Shown here in pieces: positions 7,338 to 15,750 of a stretch of DNA of 48,935 nucleotides. Every line of letters begins with the position of its first letter. Within the stretch, counting starts at the first letter, position 1. The translations under genes were made by a program, and so were the position numbers. Source of the DNA: Acidimicrobiaceae bacterium (GTDB lineage Bacteria; Actinomycetota; Acidimicrobiia; Acidimicrobiales; Aldehydirespiratoraceae); NCBI GenBank assembly GCA_009843915.1, contig VYCM01000077.1, forward strand, positions 1 to 48,935, read 5' to 3'. Below the pieces are notes generated by a model, which had not been told where the DNA came from, did not search any database, and saw only the letters and a program-made list of their open reading frames with translations.

Positions 7338-8510
7338 TCAGGCTTCGGCCGTGTCCACCGCGTCGAGCGCGGCCACGGCGGCTTCCAGCATGCGGGCGCT
7401 GCAGCCGGCCATCTCCACCGGTGGCACGTGCTCCTCCGACAGGGCTTGGGCCGCCGCCTTGAAGGCCTCGGCTGCCGGGCCGTCGCCCAGCACGGCGGGC
7501 TCGCCGGTGTCGAAACCGTCGGCCACGGCAGCCTCGAGGGGGATGCGGCCCAGCAGCGGCGCACCGACCTCCGCGGCGAGGGCCTCGCCCCCTCCCGAGC
7601 CGAACACGGCGTGATGCCCGCCGTCGGGGGTGGCCAGGTAGCTCATGTTCTCGACCACGCCCACGATGCGCAGGTAGTTCTTGCGGCCCATGTCCACCAC
7701 CCTGGCCGCCACCTTCTGGGCGGCCGTCGCCGGGGTGGTCACGATGATCATCTCGGCTCGAGGCAGCATCTTGGCCAGGCCCATCTGCACGTCGCCGGTG
7801 CCGGGCGGCATGTCGATCAGCAGGTAGTCGAGGTCGTCGCTCCAGCGGACGTCCTCGCAGAAGTGCTGCACGGCCCGGTTGAGCATCAGCCCCCGCCACA
7901 TCAGCGCCGAGTCCTCGCGGTCCACCAGGAATCCCATCGACACGACGTCGAGGCGACCCTCGCCGACGGTCCGGGTGAGCGGGACGATCTTGCCGTCGAG
8001 GGAGCGCAGATCGCCGTCGACGCCCAGCATCCGGGGCACCGAGTAGCCCCAGATGTCGGCGTCCATCACGCCGACGTTGAACCCCTGCGAGGCCAGCGCG
8101 GCGGCCACGTTGGTGGTGACCGTGGACTTGCCCACGCCGCCCTTGCCGCTGGCCACCATCAGCACCTTGGTGGTGGGCGGGATGGCGGTGTCCGGCGCGC
8201 GTTGTGAAACATTGAAGCGGGCCTTGGACATGGCCGCGGCCTTCTCGTCGGCGGTGAGCTCGGCCCACACGATGCGCACCTTGGTAACCCCGGGAAGGGA
8301 CTCCAGCCGGGCCTTGACGTCCTTTTGGATCTGGGCCCGCAGCGGGCAGCCGGCAGTCGTCAACGCGATCTCGATCCGCACCTGACCGTCGTCGGACACC
8401 TGCGCGCCCCGGGCCATGCCCAGCTCCACCAGGTTGCTTCCCAACTCAGGATCGACCACACCGCGCATGAGATCCATCACGGCCTCGGCCGTCGGCGCGG
8501 TCGTGGTCAC
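7338..8510 (-). CDS. mrp: Mrp/ApbC-type P-loop ATPase, iron-sulfur cluster carrier
   Basis: A 390-residue protein with an N-terminal MIP18/DUF59 domain (about residues 5-85, with VVDPELGSNLVELGMA and TTAGCPLRAQI) and an Mrp/NBP35-type ATPase domain. The ATPase has the deviant Walker A motif SGKGGVGKST at 121-130, DADIWGYSVPRMLG and LLIDMPPGTGDVQM. In ApbC-type proteins the conserved ENMS motif is followed by a CxxC that holds the bridging Fe-S cluster. Here the sequence is ENMSYLATPDGG, so those cysteines are absent, as I recall for actinobacterial Mrp homologues. Members transfer or assemble Fe-S clusters in the cytoplasm. It is divergent from an A-type carrier gene at 8631, which strengthens the Fe-S assignment. 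Confidence 0.93.
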   Translation of the reverse strand: MTTTAPTAEAVMDLMRGVVDPELGSNLVELGMARGAQVSDDGQVRIEIALTTAGCPLRAQIQKDVKARLESLPGVTKVRIVWAELTADEKAAAMSKARFNVSQRAPDTAIPPTTKVLMVASGKGGVGKSTVTTNVAAALASQGFNVGVMDADIWGYSVPRMLGVDGDLRSLDGKIVPLTRTVGEGRLDVVSMGFLVDREDSALMWRGLMLNRAVQHFCEDVRWSDDLDYLLIDMPPGTGDVQMGLAKMLPRAEMIIVTTPATAAQKVAARVVDMGRKNYLRIVGVVENMSYLATPDGGHHAVFGSGGGEALAAEVGAPLLGRIPLEAAVADGFDTGEPAVLGDGPAAEAFKAAAQALSEEHVPPVEMAGCSARMLEAAVAALDAVDTAEA

Positions 8511-8630
8511 AACCCGATGCTACCGTGGTGCCTGTCAGGCCGATCCGGCCCGCCGGTAGCCGCGCCGGCCACCGCTCGCTAGGTTGGCACCAGACCGAGT
8601 GCCGCACCCACCAGCGCACGGGGAGCCATC

Positions 8631-8951
8631 ATGATCACACTCACCGACAAGGCGTCGACCAAGGTATCGGAGCTCATCAAGGCGGAGGGAGAGGACGGCC
8701 TCGCCCTGCGGGTGGCCGTGCGCCCCGGCGGCTGCTCGGGTTTCTCCTACGAGATGTACTTCGACACCGACATAGTCGAGGGCGATACCAAAGAGACCTT
8801 CGGCGACGTTCAGGTGGTGGTGGACCCGTCGTCGGCCATGCTGCTCGACGGGGCCACGCTCGACTACTCCGATGGGTTGCAGCAGGCCGGGTTCTCGATC
8901 GACAACCCCAACGCCCAGCGCAGCTGCGGCTGCGGCCAGAGCTTCAGCTAG
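8631..8951 (+). CDS. erpA: A-type iron-sulfur carrier protein (ErpA/IscA/HesB family)
   Basis: A 106-residue protein matching the usual A-type carrier length. The three cluster-ligand cysteines are present: Cys35 in RPGGCSGFSY, and Cys99 and Cys101 in the C-terminal SCGCGQSF. These proteins accept [2Fe-2S] or [4Fe-4S] clusters and pass them to apo-enzymes. It is separated from mrp by a 120-base divergent region. A GGAG site lies shortly before ATG 8631. The symbol is a family-level assignment; sequence alone does not separate ErpA from IscA. The next gene contains two predicted [2Fe-2S] centres and is a possible client. Confidence 0.93.
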   Translation: MITLTDKASTKVSELIKAEGEDGLALRVAVRPGGCSGFSYEMYFDTDIVEGDTKETFGDVQVVVDPSSAMLLDGATLDYSDGLQQAGFSIDNPNAQRSCGCGQSFS

Positions 8952-9025
8952 CGCTCTCATTCCCCGGGCCGGCCGGGGGTTCCAGCGGCCGGTGCTTGGC
9001 GCGCCTCGATCTAACCTGCGGTTCA

Positions 9026-10636
9026 ATGGTTGCCGCTGCCGCTGATCCCTTCGAACTGACCGTCGACGGCGCGGTGGTGGCGGTGGCCGACGAGGGCCTC
9101 ACGCTGCTGGACGTGCTTCGGGAGCAGCTTGGGGTGCGCTCTGTGAAGGACGGGTGCAGCCCCCAGGGCCAGTGTGGCTGCTGCACCGTGCTGGTGGACG
9201 GGCAGCCCCGGGTGGCATGCGTTACCCCGGCCCGTCGAGTGCAGGGCCGGACTATCACCACCCTTGAAGGGCTCGACGCAGATGTGCGCGACGTCTGGGC
9301 TCGGGCCTTCGCGGCCACCGGAGCCAGTCAGTGCGGGTTCTGCACGCCCGGGATCATCTGCCGTTTCGCCGGGCTGCACGACAGGGGCGCCGATCACAGT
9401 GATCGCCGCGTCGCGGCCCGGGCTCTGGCCGCCCATCTGTGCCGGTGTACCGGTTGGCAGCCCATTCTTGACGCTTGGCAGGCCTATCCCGGGCTCGTTT
9501 ACGGAGTCGCCGACGCCGCTACCGACCTGGATTCTGATCAGAGAGCCGCGGCCGACCTCCGGGCGACGATCGAGGGGCGGACCTCGCAGTCGACCGGGCC
9601 CCATGTGTCCCTCGGATTGGGTGGATTCGCCGACGACACCGTCCCGGCTGGAGCCCTCGTGGCTGTGCGGGCCGGGCCGGACTGCGAGGCTGCTGACGAG
9701 CACGGCTGGGTGGTCGCTGAGACCGCCGCTGAGGCGCGAAGCCTGGCCGGGCAGGTTCCGGGCCGGCGCACCACGGCCCGTTGGGCGCCGCCGTTGGAGG
9801 TGCCGCCCGGCGACTGGGCCGTCACCCTGCGCACGAGCTGGGTGGAGCCCGGCTACCTGGAGACCGACGCGGCCTGGTGCCGGCCCGGCGGCGAGCCCGC
9901 ATCCGCGCTCGGCAACGGCGGCGCGTTCGGGGGGAAGCTCCACTCGCCGGTGGTGGAGGCCGCCCGCTTGCTGGCCGCCCGTCACGGTCGGCCGGTGCGG
10001 GTGCTGTGGTCCCGCCCCGACACGGTCGAACTCGGCCCCAAACGCCCGCCGATCGCGGCGGGGTTGCGGCCCGACGGAACCGGTGGGATCGTCGTGGCAC
10101 GAACGCCGGGCATTGCTGCCGTGATCCAGGAATGGGCGCCCGGCCTGGTCGTCACCGAGGTCGACGTGCCGGGGCCGCCCACCTCGTCGCAGGTGAGGGG
10201 GGCAGGCTGGGCCGAGGCGGCGGTGCTTCTGGCCGCAGCCCGGGGCGAGCCGGGCTGGATCGCCGGACCCGATGGCGGATCTGCTACCGCAGCGGTAGCG
10301 CCCGACGGCACGATCTGCGTGGAGGTGCGGGCCGGCCGGACCCTCGACGAGACCGTGCTGCGCTCCTATTGCACCGGTGCGGCCCACATGGCCTATTCAT
10401 GGGTGACCAGCGAGTCGCTCGGGGTGGATCCCGACGGACACGTTCACGACCTGACCGTCCGATCCTTCGGCATCGTCGGCGCGGCCGACATGCCCGCCGT
10501 CGAGGTTGAGATCATCGACGACGGTTCGGAGCCCGTCAACGGCAGCGACGCCGTGTTCGCCGCGGTGGCCGCCGCAGTGTGGATCGACCGTGGCTGCCCG
10601 TCTACCTGGCCGACCGGATCCTCGACTCGAGCCTAG
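9026..10636 (+). CDS. [2Fe-2S] protein fused to a shortened molybdopterin-subunit-like domain (xanthine dehydrogenase relative)
   Basis: A 536-residue protein. Residues about 8-155 match the small subunit of xanthine dehydrogenase/CO dehydrogenase enzymes: a plant-type [2Fe-2S] centre (Cys44, Cys50, Cys53, Cys65; GCSPQGQCGCCTV) and a second, helical [2Fe-2S] centre (Cys103, Cys106, Cys139, Cys141; CGFCTPG and CRCTGW). The remaining 380 residues resemble parts of the large Moco subunit: LGLGGFADDTVPAGALVAV like the a/b hammerhead domain, GNGGAFGGKLHSPVVEAARL like the cofactor-binding region, and LRSYCTGAAHMAYSWVTSE near the end. A normal large subunit is about 700 residues. The usual catalytic KGxGE segment appears here as NGSDAVFAA, without the glutamate. 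The frame is intact. It may be an electron-transfer or divergent hydroxylase protein; activity is uncertain. Confidence 0.8.
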   Translation: MVAAAADPFELTVDGAVVAVADEGLTLLDVLREQLGVRSVKDGCSPQGQCGCCTVLVDGQPRVACVTPARRVQGRTITTLEGLDADVRDVWARAFAATGASQCGFCTPGIICRFAGLHDRGADHSDRRVAARALAAHLCRCTGWQPILDAWQAYPGLVYGVADAATDLDSDQRAAADLRATIEGRTSQSTGPHVSLGLGGFADDTVPAGALVAVRAGPDCEAADEHGWVVAETAAEARSLAGQVPGRRTTARWAPPLEVPPGDWAVTLRTSWVEPGYLETDAAWCRPGGEPASALGNGGAFGGKLHSPVVEAARLLAARHGRPVRVLWSRPDTVELGPKRPPIAAGLRPDGTGGIVVARTPGIAAVIQEWAPGLVVTEVDVPGPPTSSQVRGAGWAEAAVLLAAARGEPGWIAGPDGGSATAAVAPDGTICVEVRAGRTLDETVLRSYCTGAAHMAYSWVTSESLGVDPDGHVHDLTVRSFGIVGAADMPAVEVEIIDDGSEPVNGSDAVFAAVAAAVWIDRGCPSTWPTGSSTRA

Positions 10637-10856
10637 AACGCAGCGACGGCGTCTCGGGCCGCTGCGGGTAGCCGGTCTCGGCTTCCTTGCGGGCCAGCTC
10701 CAGGTACTCGTTGGGGCCGTCGTCGCCCCGGTTGGCCGCGTCGGAGTCGACCTTCAGGAAGCTGCCCAGTGCCGCGGCCAGGATCCCGCAGCCGACCAGC
10801 ACCACCACCGGGAACACCACCACCAGCACGATCACCATCACCACCGCTCCGGCCAT
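10602..10856 (-). CDS. Small single-pass membrane protein
   Basis: An 84-residue protein from ATG 10856. Residues 3-33 are one strongly hydrophobic segment (MVIVLVVVFPVVVLVGCGIL). The rest is hydrophilic, ending in a basic tail with RSRLESRIRSAR. I recognise no family. Its 3' end overlaps the end of the convergent [2Fe-2S] fusion gene by 35 bases, which leaves no room for a conventional terminator. A longer in-frame start at 11141 would run through the neighbouring gene's coding sequence and is unlikely. Confidence 0.65.
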   Translation of the reverse strand: MAGAVVMVIVLVVVFPVVVLVGCGILAAALGSFLKVDSDAANRGDDGPNEYLELARKEAETGYPQRPETPSLRSRLESRIRSAR

Positions 10857-10918
10857 GTCGCCAGCATACGCGCCCAGCCGGTGCCGAGCAGGACGGGTGA
10901 GTTCGATGAAACCGCGGC

Positions 10919-12571
10919 TCACACCACCCGGGCGATGAACCAGCGTTGCGGAACAGCAGCCGCGTAGAAACCGGCGGCCGGGGTGGGGTCGAAGCCGACG
11001 GACGCGTCCGCGGCGCTCTTCCACGGGATGCCGTAGATATGCACCTCGGCCATAACGAAGTCCTTGCCGACGGCCAGGTCCACGGAGACCATGCTGTTCG
11101 GATCTACGCCGAAGGCCTCCGAGGCGGACTGCCACCCCCACTCGGCGCCGTCAGCGGACCAGCCCACCCAGACTTCGCTCGATCGTCCACTGCCATTGCC
11201 TGAATGGGAGCCCATCACTACGGCGAGTTCGTCACCCGTGAAGGCGACAAGGTCCTGGTTGGACTGCGGGTCCTCGAAGATCAGTGCGCGAGTCCCGTCG
11301 TCGGCCTTGTCACGGACGCCTTCGGGCACACCCTCGGGCGTCGACCGTGGACCGAAGACGTAGACGGCCTTGTCCGCGGCGAGATCCCAAAGAGTGAACT
11401 CCTGGGTCTGCGCGTTGCGGTGCAGTTCGTAGCCATCCTTGGTCACTCGCCGTATCGATCTCATGAGTCCCGGCTCTGTCGCGCTGCGGCCGGTCAGGAC
11501 AGCCGCGACGACACCGGCCGGTCCTGCCGAGAAGCTGCCGAAGTTCTCGATGGTCTCCAGGAAGACGGCCCTCGTTCGGCCGTCCCGGTAGCGGATCCGA
11601 TCGACCCGTGTTCCGTTGCGAGTGCGGGCCAGGGCCCACAGCGCTCCCGCACTGCCGGTGGCCCACAGTTCCACCGTGTCCAACGGTTCCTCGTGCCATG
11701 TCCGCCCGTCGACCGACGTGAGCAGAGCCTCCCATTCGCCCTGCGTAGCCAGCACTATTCCTTCGGGCGAGGCCATCCCGGTGACGCTGTAGACCCATCC
11801 CTCGTACGCGGCGCTCAACGGGAGGAAGGGGCCCTCCCCCGAGTAGATCCTGGTGACCGTGCGTCTCCGTCTCTGCAGCAGCTCAAGCTGTTGGGTCGAG
11901 AGCCCCAGGTCCTCGTAGGGCATCTCCAACTCTTGAAGACGCCAGCGGTCGCGACCTCTCCGAGGCGGCTCGGCCTCGGGCAGGAGTTCGTCGGCAAACG
12001 TCAAGGTGACGCCGTCGACCGACGGCACCCAGTTCACCAAGTCCTTCCCGGCGGGCACCAGGCCGCGGTCGGCCAGCAGAACATCCAGGTCCAGTCTTGT
12101 GCTGGTCCGGACGACCACGATGAGACGGTCACCCAATGCCAACGCCCCGACGACCTCGGACTCCTCGGTCGTGTACGGCAGCGGCTCGGACTTCGGAGGC
12201 GCCTCGATGCTCGCCTTGACCCAACTCGAACCTTCATCGTCGGAGAACCAGACGTGTTCGGCGACGGTCCAGTCCGGTTCGATCCCGACATCGTGACCGA
12301 ATGCCACCCACCGGTCGCCGGCCAGATCGATGGACGCGTCGGCGTCGGAACCGATGTCTGCCAACTGGAAGCCGTTCGGTAGCGGCAGCTCGGACCACTC
12401 GAAGCCGTCCGTGGTTGCGGCCAGACGGATCGGCATGTCGGGCCCGCGGTAGATGCGGCGCAGGACCCGACCGCCTCCGGCGGATTCCAAGCCTTGGAAC
12501 TCATCGAGTTCGCCGAGGTCGGGGACAAACTCGTTCCAGGCCAGAAGATGACCGGGGTCGGATTGCCTCAC
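10919..12571 (-). CDS. Asp-box (BNR-like) beta-propeller protein of unknown function
   Basis: A 550-residue protein whose recurring S/T-x-D-G-x-x-W motifs mark sialidase/BNR-type blades: TTDGFEWSEL, SDDEGSSWVKA, SVDGRTWHEE and SADGAEWGWQ, each followed by a short strand. These repeats are shared by many secreted or surface beta-propellers with varied functions, and I see no sialidase catalytic residues. No signal peptide is visible from the start used here, so either the protein is cytoplasmic or the original N-terminus has been lost. Base use is somewhat less GC-biased than in neighbouring genes. It is divergent from an aldehyde dehydrogenase gene. Confidence 0.7.
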   Translation of the reverse strand: MRQSDPGHLLAWNEFVPDLGELDEFQGLESAGGGRVLRRIYRGPDMPIRLAATTDGFEWSELPLPNGFQLADIGSDADASIDLAGDRWVAFGHDVGIEPDWTVAEHVWFSDDEGSSWVKASIEAPPKSEPLPYTTEESEVVGALALGDRLIVVVRTSTRLDLDVLLADRGLVPAGKDLVNWVPSVDGVTLTFADELLPEAEPPRRGRDRWRLQELEMPYEDLGLSTQQLELLQRRRRTVTRIYSGEGPFLPLSAAYEGWVYSVTGMASPEGIVLATQGEWEALLTSVDGRTWHEEPLDTVELWATGSAGALWALARTRNGTRVDRIRYRDGRTRAVFLETIENFGSFSAGPAGVVAAVLTGRSATEPGLMRSIRRVTKDGYELHRNAQTQEFTLWDLAADKAVYVFGPRSTPEGVPEGVRDKADDGTRALIFEDPQSNQDLVAFTGDELAVVMGSHSGNGSGRSSEVWVGWSADGAEWGWQSASEAFGVDPNSMVSVDLAVGKDFVMAEVHIYGIPWKSAADASVGFDPTPAAGFYAAAVPQRWFIARVV

Positions 12572-12630
12572 GGCACCGAGCGTAGGCGGGACGCGATGCC
12601 GCCAATGCCGGGGCTGTCTAGGGTGCGGTG

Positions 12631-14061
12631 ATGCATCAACTCATCGGGGGACAGCGCCGTCCGGGGCGGGGCGCAGAGCCGCTGGCCGTGGTTGAACCGG
12701 CCACCGGCGACGTGCTGGCCGAGATCGACACCGCCTCACTCGCCGACGTGGATGATGCCGTGGCCGCCGCCAACGCGGCCGCGCCGGAGTTGGAGCGGCT
12801 GAGCTTCTTCGAGCGGGCCGATCTGCTGTGGGCCACCGCCGACCGCCTCGAAGCCAGCGCCGCGCCTCTCGCTGAGCAACTGGCTCGGGAGTCGGGCAAG
12901 GCACTGGCCGCGGAGGCGGTCGACGAGCTGGCCGAGTCGGCCGACATCTTCCGGCTGGCGGCCGAGGAGATCAAGCGGCTCGAGACCCATGTGCTGCCCA
13001 GCGTCGATCCCCGCAAGCGGGTGTTCACCCATCGCAAGCCCAACGGCGTGTACGCGCTGGTCACGCCGTGGAACTTCCCCATGAACATCCCCGCCGAGCT
13101 CCTGGCCGCTGCGCTGGCGGCCGGCAATCCGGCCGTGATCAAGCCCTCGGAGAACGCCCCGCTGTCGGCTCTGGCTCTGGCCGAGGCCGTGGCCGGCGCC
13201 GGATTCCCGATCGGAGCGGTCTCGGTGGTGATGGGCCGGGGCGAGGTCGGCCAGGCTCTGGTCTCGCACTCCGGCGTCCACGGCGTCGGGTTCGTCGGCT
13301 CGCAGGCCACCGCCGCAGCGATCGTGGCCGCGGCGGGCATGAAGCGCACCATCATCGAGGCGTCCGGAAACGGCCCCCAGATCGTGTTCGACGACGCCGA
13401 CCTGGAAGCCGCCGCCGACGCAGCGGTTTTCGGCGCCCACTTCGTTTCGGGCCAGTGCTGCGTGGCCACTGAGCGCCTGCTGGTGCACGATTCGGTGCAC
13501 GACGAGTTGGTCGACCTGCTGGTGGACCGGGCCGGCTCCGTCACTCTCGGCGACCCGCTCGACGACGCCACCCTGATGGGGCCGCTCAACAATGAGGTCG
13601 TGGCGGCCCGCATGGACGACCACGTGGCCGGCGCGACGGCCCAGGGTGCGCGGGTGCTGCTCGGCGGGCGCCGCGAGCCGGACCGTCCGACCGGGCTCTA
13701 CTACGAGATGACCGTCATCGACGATGTGACCCCGGCCATGGACGTGTTCCGCCACGAGAGCTTCGGGCCGGTCATACCCGTCACCCGTTTCGGCTCGGAT
13801 GACGAGGCCTTCGCACTGGCCAACGACTCCGACCTGGGTCTGCAGGCGTCGGCGTTCACTGCGTCGCTGAGCAGGGCCTACCGGGCTGTCGACGAACTGC
13901 GCACCGGCACGGTGCTCATCAACGAGGGGACCGCCTTCTGGGAGCAGCACCCGCCGTTCGGCGGGGCGTCTCGCACCGGCACCGGTTGGGGCCGTATCGG
14001 CGGCAAGTACACGATCCTCGACATGACCGACCTGCGCACCGCCATCATCGACACCGGCTAG
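12631..14061 (+). CDS. NAD(P)-dependent aldehyde dehydrogenase
   Basis: A 476-residue member of the aldehyde dehydrogenase superfamily, oxidising an aldehyde to an acid. The oxyanion-hole asparagine is in TPWNFPMNIP, the general-base glutamate in IIEASGNGPQ, and the nucleophilic cysteine in FVSGQCCVATERLL. The cofactor segment IKPSENAPLSA is present. ATG 12631 is used; an in-frame GTG directly before it (12628) is the alternative. The LELGGK seen in most family members is IEASGN here, marking a distinct subgroup, but the substrate cannot be named. It ends 23 bases before the convergent ligase gene. Confidence 0.93.
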   Translation: MHQLIGGQRRPGRGAEPLAVVEPATGDVLAEIDTASLADVDDAVAAANAAAPELERLSFFERADLLWATADRLEASAAPLAEQLARESGKALAAEAVDELAESADIFRLAAEEIKRLETHVLPSVDPRKRVFTHRKPNGVYALVTPWNFPMNIPAELLAAALAAGNPAVIKPSENAPLSALALAEAVAGAGFPIGAVSVVMGRGEVGQALVSHSGVHGVGFVGSQATAAAIVAAAGMKRTIIEASGNGPQIVFDDADLEAAADAAVFGAHFVSGQCCVATERLLVHDSVHDELVDLLVDRAGSVTLGDPLDDATLMGPLNNEVVAARMDDHVAGATAQGARVLLGGRREPDRPTGLYYEMTVIDDVTPAMDVFRHESFGPVIPVTRFGSDDEAFALANDSDLGLQASAFTASLSRAYRAVDELRTGTVLINEGTAFWEQHPPFGGASRTGTGWGRIGGKYTILDMTDLRTAIIDTG

Positions 14062-14084
14062 AGGCCGAGCTTGCCGGGCTGTCG

Positions 14085-15224
14085 CTAGATCTCGGGCGGA
14101 GCGATCGTGTCGGCGATCAGCGCGTCGACGACTGCCTTGAGAGCCTCGTCCTCGGTGGCGCCCTCCTCAAGCGCACCGCGGTACACGGCGAGTTGGCGAT
14201 CCGCGGACGTGCCTCGCTGGGAGATCGTTCGGGTGTGCTCGATCTCCGCCACGCAGTTGAGGGCCTCGGCATCGGGTCTGACCAGCTCGATCAGTTCCTC
14301 CAGCAGGTCACCGAAGGGCACCAGTTCACCCTTGCCGAAGTCCATGAGCTCGCCGTTGATCCCGTAACGCTCCGCTCGCCACAGGTTCTCCGATAGCAGG
14401 AAGTTGGCGTAGCTCCGCCAGCGGCGGTTCTCCAGCCTGAGCCGCCAGAGCATCCTCATCAGGCAGACGTACATGGCGGCCAACGCGATGGTGTCCTCCA
14501 TCCTGGCGGGCAGGTCGGTGACCCGCATCTCCACGGTGGGGTAGCGCTCCGACGGGCGGATGTGCCACCACACCATGGTGGAGTCCTCGATGATCCCGGC
14601 TCGCACGAGCACGTCGATGTGGCGCCTGAACTCGGACCACGAGCCGAACTTCTCCGGGAAGCCGGTGCGGGGCAAAGCCTCGCCCACTGTCAGGCGGTAG
14701 CACTTGAGGCCGGTGTCGCGTCCCTCCCAGAACGGCGACGAGGTCGACAGGGCCAGCAGATGAGGCAGGAAGTACGCGGCCTGGTCCATCAGATCGATCC
14801 GCAGATCGGGATCCTCGATGCCGACATGGACGTGCAACCCGGAGATGAGCAGCCGCCGGGACACGGCCTGCAGGTCGGCGGTGAGGACCCGGTAGCGCTC
14901 CTTGTCGGTGTACTGCTGCGAGAGCCACCTCGCGAACGGGTGGGACGAGGCGGCGATGGGCGCCATCCCGTATTCGGCGGCAGCCTCGGCCACCGCTTGG
15001 CGGAGCACCCAGACATCGGCGCGGAGCTCCTTCAGGTTGGAGCAGACATCCGTGCCAATCTCGATCTGGGAGTCGAACAGCTCCCTGGCCACCAGGCCGT
15101 GGCGCACGTTGGACACGGTCTCAAGCACGCCGGGAGGCTGCTTGGTGATGAGGGCCCCGGTCTCGCGGTGCACGAGCAGGTACTCCTCCTCGACGCCCAT
15201 GGTCCATGCCGGCTCGTCTATCAC
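14085..15224 (-). CDS. Carboxylate-amine ligase / glutamate-cysteine ligase family 2 (YbdK type)
   Basis: A 379-residue GCS2-family protein. The N-terminal TMGVEEEYLLV is the family hallmark; SQIEIGTDVCSN, SGLHVHVGIEDPDLRIDLM and YPTVEMRVTDLPARMEDT supply the metal/ATP-binding Glu and His residues. YbdK-type enzymes have weak gamma-glutamylcysteine synthetase activity. In Actinomycetota, relatives participate in low-molecular-weight thiol or ergothioneine-related pathways, so the exact product is uncertain. The start at 15224 is used; ATG 15200 (MGVEEEY) is a possible shorter start. It is followed on the same strand by no gene in this direction, and preceded by the OsmC gene 42 bases upstream, consistent with a thiol/peroxide-stress theme. 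Confidence 0.88.
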   Translation of the reverse strand: MIDEPAWTMGVEEEYLLVHRETGALITKQPPGVLETVSNVRHGLVARELFDSQIEIGTDVCSNLKELRADVWVLRQAVAEAAAEYGMAPIAASSHPFARWLSQQYTDKERYRVLTADLQAVSRRLLISGLHVHVGIEDPDLRIDLMDQAAYFLPHLLALSTSSPFWEGRDTGLKCYRLTVGEALPRTGFPEKFGSWSEFRRHIDVLVRAGIIEDSTMVWWHIRPSERYPTVEMRVTDLPARMEDTIALAAMYVCLMRMLWRLRLENRRWRSYANFLLSENLWRAERYGINGELMDFGKGELVPFGDLLEELIELVRPDAEALNCVAEIEHTRTISQRGTSADRQLAVYRGALEEGATEDEALKAVVDALIADTIAPPEI

Positions 15225-15266
15225 CCTGCTCCCCTCCGGTAGTCGCCGCGAGACTAGTCGTGCCCG

Positions 15267-15710
15267 TCAGCCCGCGAAGACGGTCTCGGTGGTGAAGGTG
15301 ACGCCTCGTTCGAGGGTCTTGTGCACCGGGCAGCGGCGGGCGATGTCGGCCAGGCGGGAGCGCTGGTCGTCGTCGAAGTCGCCCTCGATGAAGACCTGGC
15401 TTCGCACCCGGTCGATGTAGCCCGACGACTCGGACTCGCAGTCGTCGCAGTCGTTGGCGTGGACCCGGTCGTGGGTGTAGCTGGCCGACACTGAGTGCAG
15501 GTTCCAGCCCTTGCGTCGGCAGTACATCGACACGGTGATGCAGGTGCAGGCGGCCACCGACGACAGCAGCAGCTCGTAGGGGTTGGGGCCGGTGTCGGCC
15601 CCGCCCACGTCGGCGGGCTCGTCGGCGCGCCACAGGTGCGAACCGGATCTCAGTTCCACCGAGAACTCGGCGCCGGGCTCGATCTTGACATCCGCAGTGA
15701 TGGTGGTCAT
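15267..15710 (-). CDS. OsmC family protein
   Basis: A 147-residue protein with the OsmC/Ohr fold signatures: GPNPYELLLSSVAACTCITV, where the conserved cysteine lies in the central helix, and a C-terminal RRCPVHKTLER with the second cysteine region. OsmC proteins are thiol-dependent peroxidases, and some relatives have lost that role. ATG 15710 (MTTITADV) is used because it begins just before the first strand. An in-frame upstream start at 15770 would run 20 codons into the divergent gene's 5' end. The 40-base gap to the divergent crotonase gene must hold both promoters. Confidence 0.9.
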   Translation of the reverse strand: MTTITADVKIEPGAEFSVELRSGSHLWRADEPADVGGADTGPNPYELLLSSVAACTCITVSMYCRRKGWNLHSVSASYTHDRVHANDCDDCESESSGYIDRVRSQVFIEGDFDDDQRSRLADIARRCPVHKTLERGVTFTTETVFAG

Positions 15711-15750
15711 GGCGCAAGCGTAAGAGTGCGATGCTGCGATACTGCGGTCT

